Assembly: GCA_937915725.1 (NCBI GenBank)
Contig: CALGGV010000205.1
Coordinates: 1 to 5,166 of the forward strand
DNA from: an uncultured Selenomonadales bacterium
GTDB lineage: Bacteria; Bacillota; Negativicutes; Selenomonadales; Selenomonadaceae
Direction: 5' to 3'
DNA length: 5,166 nt
Under the pieces are notes generated by a model. That model saw nothing but the letters and a program-made list of their open reading frames with translations, had not been told where the DNA came from and did not search any database. Position numbers and translations under genes: made by a program. Within the stretch, counting starts at the first letter, position 1, and each line of letters opens with the position of its first letter. Shown here one piece after another: positions 1 through 2,391 of this stretch.

Positions 1-28
1 AAAAAATTTTTTATCGAACAGCGCAATT

Positions 29-66
29 AAAAAATCCCCGCCAATTTCGACGGGGAAATTTTTTTA
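29..66. terminator. Bidirectional intrinsic terminator after the LPP20-like gene
   Basis: CCCCG (36-40) pairs with CGGGG (51-55) around a 10-nt loop that can pair further. Reading leftward, the hairpin is followed by an A and six U (34 down to 29); reading rightward it is followed by AAA and seven U (59-65). It lies 29 bp beyond the stop codon of the minus-strand gene ending at 84, so it most likely ends that transcript. It could also stop transcription arriving from the left. Confidence 0.8.
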
Positions 67-83
67 TTTTAAGAAATTAAAAC

Positions 84-887
84 TTAGTAAAGAAATACAA
101 CCGCTGTATCTTCAAGGAAATGTGAAGATTTATTTTCACTTAAAATGAGGTTAGCATCTTCCATGCTTACAACAGGATTTGCATTGAAATCTTCAACGTC
201 AACAGCTTTAATAACCAAAGGATTGGATCCTGCGCGTTGTGCTTGACTCATGCTGTCTGCATAACTTGCCATACCGTATTCAATGACTTTATCGGGGTCT
301 AAATTCTTGTGTCCATAAATTTTTTGCCCTCTAGCATTTTTAATAACCGGACTCATGACAGGTTGTACACGAAAACCGCGGCAGTCAATAATTAAGCCGG
401 TGTAGCCGCCTCTAATGGTAACTGTAACGGTTGTTGAAACTTCCGGAAAAGGTTCAACGCGGGTCGGGCGTTCCAAAACAGCCTCTGCAAGTCCGCCGCT
501 TGCTCCAAAAATTGGAAGTTGCATTGTTACTTCATATGCTCCATCGTATGTAAAATTTTCGTCAACGATCTTTGCGCCTCTGATAACGCCTTCAACGTGT
601 AAATTGACGGTATCTGAAGTAGTCATTGCCATTTCAACGGTTGTTGTTGCGTCAATCTGTACGCCCTTTACAATTTCAAGAAGTTGCCTGTAAGCGTCCG
701 CTACTGCCGCGCGTTTTGCCAAAATTCTTGCTTGTGCGCCGTAACTTCCGGCGGGCGCAATTCCTGTACCGGTTACTGTGATAGTATTGCTGTTCCAATC
801 TGTACCGGGGGCAGCCTCTGCGCGAATTCCACTGCATAAAAGTAACGCCGCTATTAAAATTCCCAAAAAGCTAAATTTTGCCTTCAT
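84..887 (-). CDS. Secreted LPP20-like protein
   Basis: A 267-residue exported protein. Residues 1-26 are a signal peptide: a lysine-containing start, a hydrophobic core (SFLGILIAALLLC), and a likely signal peptidase I cut after AEA or AEAA. The cysteine in LLLCSG is preceded by Leu, so it does not fit a lipobox and the protein is probably not a lipoprotein. Residues about 35-128 resemble the LPP20 fold (KRAAVADAYRQLLEIVKGV, then a beta-rich part with VEGVIRGAKIV). Residues about 150-267 form the C-terminal module often joined to LPP20 proteins, with YTGLIIDCRG (162-171), MSPVI, IYG, and NPLVIKA (222-228). Family members sit in the outer envelope or motility apparatus of diderm bacteria, but the role here is unknown. 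The start is set by GGAGG (896-900), 8 nt before the ATG. It appears monocistronic, with a promoter at 922-930 and a terminator at 29-55. Confidence 0.85.
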   Translation of the reverse strand: MKAKFSFLGILIAALLLCSGIRAEAAPGTDWNSNTITVTGTGIAPAGSYGAQARILAKRAAVADAYRQLLEIVKGVQIDATTTVEMAMTTSDTVNLHVEGVIRGAKIVDENFTYDGAYEVTMQLPIFGASGGLAEAVLERPTRVEPFPEVSTTVTVTIRGGYTGLIIDCRGFRVQPVMSPVIKNARGQKIYGHKNLDPDKVIEYGMASYADSMSQAQRAGSNPLVIKAVDVEDFNANPVVSMEDANLILSENKSSHFLEDTAVVFLY

Positions 888-921
888 TTTAAATACCTCC
901 TTAATTTTTTCTTGTTTAAAT

Positions 922-950
922 AGTATATCACAAATATTAAAACTGCGTTA
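922..950 (-). promoter_or_regulatory. Extended -10 promoter of the LPP20-like gene
   Basis: On the minus strand TATACT (927 to 922) is preceded by TGA (930-928), which makes an extended -10 element. No good -35 hexamer lies 17 bp upstream; the sequence at 950-945 is TAACGC. The element is about 22 bp upstream of the SD, which fits a short leader. The surrounding 901-1010 stretch is very AT-rich and holds no other gene. Confidence 0.4.
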
Positions 951-1011
951 GATTTTTTCAATTTTAATTAAAAAAATTATTAAACTAATTAACCAAAAAA
1001 TTTTAAGCTTT

Positions 1012-1040
1012 TTGACAAAAAAATTACCGCCTGCCACTCT
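1012..1040 (+). promoter_or_regulatory. Unit 1 toxin promoter, broken by deletion
   Basis: A perfect -35 box TTGACA (1012-1017) is followed by the same spacer as in units 3 and 4 (ending CCTGC). Where those units have TACAAT, this one has CACTCT (1035-1040). Alignment with unit 4 shows that 24 nt are missing, holding the -10 box, the start site and the left arm of the 5' stem. The promoter is probably inactive. Confidence 0.6.
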
Positions 1041-1056
1041 GGCAACAGAGAGGAGG
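1037..1056 (+). promoter_or_regulatory. Unit 1 GNRA hairpin and SD
   Basis: CTCTG (1037-1041), loop GCAA, CAGAG (1046-1050), then AGGAGG at 1051-1056, 8 nt before the ATG. The loop is a GNRA tetraloop. GCCA before the hairpin can also pair with TGGT (1057-1060) after the SD, leaving the SD as a bulge. Confidence 0.6.
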
Positions 1057-1064
1057 TGGTATAA

Positions 1065-1175
1065 ATGGATACAATCCTTGATATACTTAAAAATGTCGTA
1101 GCGGGCGTCGTGGCTAACCTAATCTTTCCACACGTCCGCAAGTGGCTTGACAAACTTCGCAAGAAGTTGCGGTAA
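1065..1175 (+). CDS. Small hydrophobic Fst-like toxin peptide, unit 1 (probably silent)
   Basis: A 36-codon ORF starting MDTILDILKNVV, with a hydrophobic segment at residues 4-21 (including AGVVANLI) and a strongly basic tail PHVRKWLDKLRKKLR. One membrane span followed by a charged tail containing W-L is the plan of Fst/Ldr-type type I toxins, which damage or disturb the cell membrane when overproduced. Residues 13-36 are identical to the unit 3 peptide, whereas residues 3-9 differ. AGGAGG sits 8 nt upstream and TAA ends the frame. Expression is doubtful because the -10 box has been deleted. Fst membership rests on length, topology and locus layout, not on a database match. It could be another kind of small membrane peptide. 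Confidence 0.6.
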   Translation: MDTILDILKNVVAGVVANLIFPHVRKWLDKLRKKLR

Positions 1176-1182
1176 CAAGCAC

Positions 1183-1299
1183 AAAAATCACGCTAAATAG
1201 GCGTAATCCCCAAGTCATCCAACCTAACAAGATGACAAGGGGATTTTCTTTCGCCCGTGACTTTATGGATATGTTGCTTATATTTTTTATCTTAATCAC
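1183..1299 (-). ncRNA. Predicted antisense antitoxin RNA, unit 1
   Basis: Expected start is near 1299, 7 nt past the TAATAT box. The RNA would run leftward through the complement of an ATGGATATGTTGCT repeat (1265-1278) and the toxin terminator. It would end at hairpin ACGC/GCGT (1204-1190), followed by GA and five U (1187-1183), just short of the toxin stop codon. Length is about 117 nt. It overlaps the toxin mRNA tail, but its repeat matches the unit 3 toxin start (14 of 14) and only the first 7 nt of the unit 1 start, so its better target may be unit 3. Confidence 0.5.
1205..1251 (+). terminator. Unit 1 toxin mRNA terminator
   Basis: AATCCCC (1205-1211) pairs with GGGGATT (1239-1245). An AA/AA internal loop follows, then GTCATC (1214-1219) with GATGAC (1231-1236), and an 11-nt loop. 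The run TTTTCTTT follows on the plus strand. The minus direction lacks a U-run here, so the antisense RNA probably ends further left. Confidence 0.8.
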
Positions 1300-1305
1300 A
1301 ACAAA

Positions 1306-1334
1306 ATATTACCACGCCCCACCGCAATTTGCAA
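1306..1334 (-). promoter_or_regulatory. Unit 1 antisense RNA promoter
   Basis: TTGCAA (1334-1329), a 17-bp spacer, then TAATAT (1311-1306) preceded by TGG, an extended -10 form. The same boxes with the same spacing occur in all four units. Its -35 box is 5 bp from the -35 box of the unit 2 toxin promoter, which points the other way. Confidence 0.55.
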
Positions 1335-1339
1335 GTACG

Positions 1340-1368
1340 TTGACAAAAATTTTTCACTGCAATAAAAT
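1340..1368 (+). promoter_or_regulatory. Unit 2 toxin promoter
   Basis: TTGACA (1340-1345), a 17-bp spacer, TAAAAT (1363-1368). The likely start is G1376, from which a 5'-terminal stem GTTACCG/TGGTAAC (1376-1382 with 1392-1398) can form. The spacer differs from that of units 1, 3 and 4. Confidence 0.75.
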
Positions 1369-1388
1369 AACGGCGGTTACCGCGCCTA

Positions 1389-1410
1389 CACTGGTAACAG
1401 TGAGAGGAGG
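1389..1410 (+). promoter_or_regulatory. Unit 2 GNRA hairpin and SD
   Basis: CACTG (1389-1393), loop GTAA, CAGTG (1398-1402), then AGGAGG (1405-1410), 9 nt before the ATG. The stem sequence differs from the other units but pairing is kept. It is mutually exclusive with the longer 5' stem that uses 1392-1398. Confidence 0.65.
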
Positions 1411-1419
1411 TGACGCCGA

Positions 1420-1524
1420 ATGGAGTTTCTATTTGATTTACTGACAGTAGTCGGGGGAAATTTGCTCTCCAAGATTATTTGGAGCAAGATAAAGCAATAT
1501 TTCAACACTGACGAACAGCGGTAA
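1420..1524 (+). CDS. Small hydrophobic Fst-like toxin peptide, unit 2 (diverged)
   Basis: A 34-codon ORF starting MEFLFDLLTVVGGNLLSKII and ending with a polar, mixed-charge tail (WSKIKQYFNTDEQR). Residues 2-20 can form a single membrane helix, and the tryptophan at the membrane edge is kept. The tail is less basic than in units 1, 3 and 4 and carries acidic residues, closer to classical Fst tails. AGGAGG lies 9 nt upstream, and promoter and terminator are both intact, so this unit should be expressed. The different leader, start sequence and terminator match its own downstream direct repeats, implying a separate pairing specificity from the other units. Family membership is inferred from topology and locus layout. 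Confidence 0.65.
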   Translation: MEFLFDLLTVVGGNLLSKIIWSKIKQYFNTDEQR

Positions 1525-1548
1525 CTAAATCGCGTCGCAAGTAGACGC

Positions 1549-1593
1549 AACCCCCAAGCCTCGTTTGGCAATTTAGAGGTTTTTGGGGTTTTT
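1549..1593 (+). terminator. Unit 2 toxin mRNA terminator
   Basis: AACCCC (1549-1554) pairs with GGGGTT (1585-1590), with inner pairing of AAGCCTC and GAGGTTT, closed by the loop GTTTGGCAATTTA. A U-run (1589-1593) follows. The sequence differs from the unit 1/3 terminator while the fold is the same. Confidence 0.75.
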
Positions 1594-1602
1594 GCTACGC
1601 CT

Positions 1603-1635
1603 GTGACGCCTACAGAATTCCTATTCGATTTATTG
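1603..1635 (+). repeat. Unit 2 direct repeats DRa and DRb, downstream copies
   Basis: GTGACGCC (1603-1610) is identical to 1410-1417 at the end of the SD. TTCCTATTCGATTTATTG (1618-1635) matches 1426-1443 in the toxin ORF at 15 of 18 positions. Two of the differences still allow U-G pairing between the RNAs. The gaps between the two repeats are 8 and 7 nt. Paired repeats at the start codon and beyond the terminator are the hallmark of par/Fst loci. Confidence 0.7.
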
Positions 1636-1655
1636 TTTATTTAGTTCACGCTAAA

Positions 1656-1684
1656 ATATTACCACGCCGCCAAACTTTTTGCAA
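1656..1684 (-). promoter_or_regulatory. Unit 2 antisense RNA promoter
   Basis: TTGCAA (1684-1679), a 17-bp spacer, TAATAT (1661-1656) preceded by TGG. The spacer sequence differs from unit 1 while boxes and spacing are kept. It is back to back with the unit 3 toxin promoter. Confidence 0.55.
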
Positions 1685-1689
1685 GCTTT

Positions 1690-1718
1690 TTGACAAAAAA
1701 ATTACCGCCTGCTACAAT
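1690..1718 (+). promoter_or_regulatory. Unit 3 toxin promoter
   Basis: TTGACA (1690-1695), a 17-bp spacer, TACAAT (1713-1718) with TGC before it (extended -10). The likely start is near G1726. An 8-bp stem CGTTACCG/CGGTGACG (1725-1732 with 1742-1749) would form at the 5' end. Confidence 0.8.
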
Positions 1719-1738
1719 TACAAGCGTTACCGCAACCA

Positions 1739-1758
1739 CTCCGGTGACGGAGAGGAGG
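1739..1758 (+). promoter_or_regulatory. Unit 3 GNRA hairpin and SD
   Basis: CTCCG (1739-1743), loop GTGA, CGGAG (1748-1752), then AGGAGG (1753-1758), 9 nt before the ATG. ACCA (1735-1738) can pair with TGGT (1759-1762), enclosing the hairpin and the SD. Confidence 0.65.
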
Positions 1759-1767
1759 TGGTAAAAA

Positions 1768-1878
1768 ATGGATATGTTGCTGAATTTCATTCAAAATGTC
1801 GCAGCGGGCGTCGTGGCTAACCTAATCTTTCCACACGTCCGCAAGTGGCTTGACAAACTTCGCAAGAAGTTGCGGTAA
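1768..1878 (+). CDS. Small hydrophobic Fst-like toxin peptide, unit 3
   Basis: A 36-codon ORF starting MDMLLNFIQNVAAGVV, with one predicted membrane helix (about residues 3-21) and the same basic tail as unit 1 (HVRKWLDKLRKKLR). Leader, SD, promoter and terminator are intact, and the first 14 nt of the ORF recur exactly beyond the terminator (1968-1981). This is the most complete match to the type I toxin plan together with unit 4. Known members of this class act at the cytoplasmic membrane when translation escapes antisense control. Function is inferred from layout and topology. Confidence 0.7.
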   Translation: MDMLLNFIQNVAAGVVANLIFPHVRKWLDKLRKKLR

Positions 1879-1907
1879 CAAGCACAAAAATCACGCTAAA
1901 TAGGCGT

Positions 1908-1954
1908 AATCCCCAAGTCATCCAACCTAACAAGATGACAAGGGGATTTTCTTT
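1908..1954 (+). terminator. Unit 3 toxin mRNA terminator
   Basis: Identical to the unit 1 terminator: AATCCCC/GGGGATT outer stem, GTCATC/GATGAC inner stem, then TTTTCTTT. Predicted toxin mRNA is about 229 nt (1726-1954). Confidence 0.8.
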
Positions 1955-1967
1955 CGCCCGTGACTTT

Positions 1968-1981
1968 ATGGATATGTTGCT
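1968..1981 (+). repeat. Unit 3 direct repeat, downstream copy
   Basis: ATGGATATGTTGCT is identical to 1768-1781, the first codons of the unit 3 toxin, and also occurs at 1265-1278 in unit 1. There is no SD before it here, so it is unlikely to be a translation start. It supplies the antisense RNA with start-codon complementarity. Confidence 0.65.
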
Positions 1982-2008
1982 TATATTTTTTATCTTAATC
2001 ACAACAAA

Positions 2009-2037
2009 ATATTACCACGTCCCACCGCAATTTGCAA
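2009..2037 (-). promoter_or_regulatory. Unit 3 antisense RNA promoter
   Basis: TTGCAA (2037-2032), a 17-bp spacer, TAATAT (2014-2009) preceded by TGG. It lies 5 bp from the oppositely directed -35 box of unit 4. Confidence 0.55.
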
Positions 2038-2042
2038 GCTTT

Positions 2043-2071
2043 TTGACAAAAAAATTACCGCCTGCTACAAT
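2043..2071 (+). promoter_or_regulatory. Unit 4 toxin promoter
   Basis: TTGACA (2043-2048), a 17-bp spacer, TACAAT (2066-2071) with an upstream TGC. The likely start is G2079, the first base of a stem GTTGCCG/TGGTAAC (2079-2085 with 2095-2101). Confidence 0.8.
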
Positions 2072-2091
2072 TACAGGCGTTGCCGCAACCA

Positions 2092-2111
2092 CTCTGGTAA
2101 CAGAGGGGAGG
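2092..2111 (+). promoter_or_regulatory. Unit 4 GNRA hairpin and SD
   Basis: CTCTG (2092-2096), loop GTAA, CAGAG (2101-2105), then GGAGG (2107-2111), 8 nt before the ATG at 2120. An ATG at 2116 is also present, but that frame shows no similarity to the other peptides. Confidence 0.6.
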
Positions 2112-2119
2112 TGGTATGA

Positions 2120-2230
2120 ATGGACATCTTGTTCGATATATTAAAAAGCGTCGGAGCGGGCGTAATTGCAAACCTCATTACTCCACACGTTCGCAAGTGG
2201 CTTGACAAACTTCGTAAGAAGCTGCGGTAA
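2120..2230 (+). CDS. Small hydrophobic Fst-like toxin peptide, unit 4
   Basis: A 36-codon ORF starting MDILFDILKSVGAGVI, a single hydrophobic helix (about residues 3-20), then the shared basic tail (HVRKWLDKLRKKLR). It differs from units 1 and 3 at several N-terminal residues and has T at residue 21 instead of F. Many third-position changes leave the tail unchanged, for example CGT for CGC and CTG for TTG. Promoter, SD, hairpin and terminator are intact. It is the last unit, and its antisense promoter abuts the 3' end of the restriction gene. Confidence 0.7.
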   Translation: MDILFDILKSVGAGVIANLITPHVRKWLDKLRKKLR

Positions 2231-2259
2231 CAAGCCCAAAAATCGCGCCGAATAAGCGC

Positions 2260-2303
2260 AACCCCTAAGTCGTCGTCGGAAAACGGCTCAGGGGTTTTTG
2301 TTT
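2260..2303 (+). terminator. Unit 4 toxin mRNA terminator
   Basis: AACCCCT (2260-2266) pairs with AGGGGTT (2290-2296), and AGTCG with CGGCT inside, separated by an A/C mismatch. The tail is TTTTTGTTT. Sequence differs from the other units while the fold is kept. Confidence 0.75.
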
Positions 2304-2317
2304 GCGCCCGTGATATG

Positions 2318-2337
2318 ATGGACTTCTTGTTCGATAT
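2318..2337 (+). repeat. Unit 4 direct repeat, downstream copy
   Basis: This 20-nt sequence matches the first 20 nt of the unit 4 toxin ORF (2120-2139) at 19 positions. Like the repeats in units 2 and 3, it tracks its own toxin rather than the neighbours. Confidence 0.7.
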
Positions 2338-2357
2338 TTATCTATATTCACGCCAAA

Positions 2358-2386
2358 ATATTACCACGCTCCGCCAAAATTTGCAA
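2358..2386 (-). promoter_or_regulatory. Unit 4 antisense RNA promoter
   Basis: TTGCAA (2386-2381), a 17-bp spacer, TAATAT (2363-2358) preceded by TGG. The -35 box begins 6 bp after the stop codon of the restriction gene, which reads in the same direction. Confidence 0.55.
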
Positions 2387-2391
2387 GTACT

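Larger units (their letters stand above)
1527..1649 (-). ncRNA. Predicted antisense antitoxin RNA, unit 2
   Basis: Expected start is near 1649. The RNA covers the complement of both direct repeats (1618-1635 and 1603-1610) and of the toxin terminator. It should end at hairpin GCGTC/GACGC (1548-1532). The U-run after it is weak (GATTTAG), so the 3' end is less certain than in the other units. Predicted length is about 123 nt. Pairing to the toxin mRNA through the repeats would cover the region from the SD end to codon 8. Confidence 0.5.
1886..2002 (-). ncRNA. Predicted antisense antitoxin RNA, unit 3
   Basis: Expected start is near 2002, running to hairpin ACGC/GCGT (1907-1893) and five U (1890-1886), about 117 nt. 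It is identical to the unit 1 antisense RNA throughout. It contains the complement of the first 14 nt of the unit 3 toxin ORF, so it can pair with the start codon and, separately, with the whole terminator of the toxin mRNA. Confidence 0.55.
1793..2038. repeat. Block nearly identical to 1090-1335
   Basis: This 246-bp block matches 1090-1335 at an offset of 703 bp with two differences (C1802 against T1099, T2020 against C1317). It starts in the middle of the toxin ORF and stops at the antisense -35 box. Outside it units 1 and 3 differ clearly, so the sharing looks like recent gene conversion or recombination between units rather than duplication of a whole unit. Confidence 0.85.
2238..2351 (-). 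ncRNA. Predicted antisense antitoxin RNA, unit 4
   Basis: Expected start is near 2351, ending at hairpin GCGC/GCGC (2259-2245) followed by GA and five U (2242-2238), about 114 nt. It contains the complement of the repeat at 2318-2337, able to pair with the toxin start. It is the only unit whose antisense promoter does not face a neighbouring toxin promoter. Transcripts reading through from the restriction gene would contain the same sequence. Confidence 0.5.
1005..2390. repeat. Tandem array of four par/Fst-like type I toxin-antitoxin units
   Basis: Four copies of one module follow each other. The toxin-promoter TTGACA boxes start at 1012, 1340, 1690 and 2043, giving periods of 328, 350 and 353 bp. 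Each unit holds a plus-strand promoter, a GNRA hairpin, an SD, a 34-36 codon ORF, a small hairpin, a strong terminator, a second copy of the ORF start sequence, and a minus-strand promoter. Unit 1 is shorter because of a 24-bp deletion in its toxin leader. Units 1 and 3 are nearly identical in their 3' two thirds; unit 2 is the most diverged. The left edge is about AAGCTTTTTGACA (1005). The right edge runs to TTGCAAGTACTTT, next to the stop codon of the restriction gene, where the next -35 box is degenerate (TTATTC). The coding ORFs were found by translating each repeat after its SD. Confidence 0.85.

Noticed and set aside
415..693. Plus-strand 92-codon frame opposite the LPP20-like gene
   Set aside because: It is antisense to a well supported gene with its own SD and signal peptide, and has no SD or recognisable domain.
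1114..1299. Minus-strand 61-codon frame, repeated identically at 1817-2002
   Set aside because: It begins with GTG at the predicted antisense RNA start, has no SD, and runs through two hairpins into the complement of the toxin ORF. It is identical in both places only because the DNA is duplicated.
1265..1330. Possible second hydrophobic peptide starting MDMLLIFFIL from the downstream repeat
   Set aside because: No SD precedes the ATG and the similarity to the toxin ends after a few codons. The repeat is better explained as an antisense pairing site.
1371..1418. Long stem CGGCG plus TTACC with GGTGACGCCG hiding the unit 2 SD
   Set aside because: The left CGGCG lies before the predicted start G1376, so it is probably not transcribed, and the other units cannot form it.
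1232..1444. Plus-strand frame beginning in the unit 1 terminator, with a similar one at 1935-2144
   Set aside because: It starts inside a terminator stem with no SD and reads through the next unit's promoter, hairpin and SD.
1005..2390. CRISPR array or integron cassette array
   Set aside because: Repeats are about 350 bp, contain ORFs with promoters and terminators, and lack short repeat-spacer alternation or attC-like sites.
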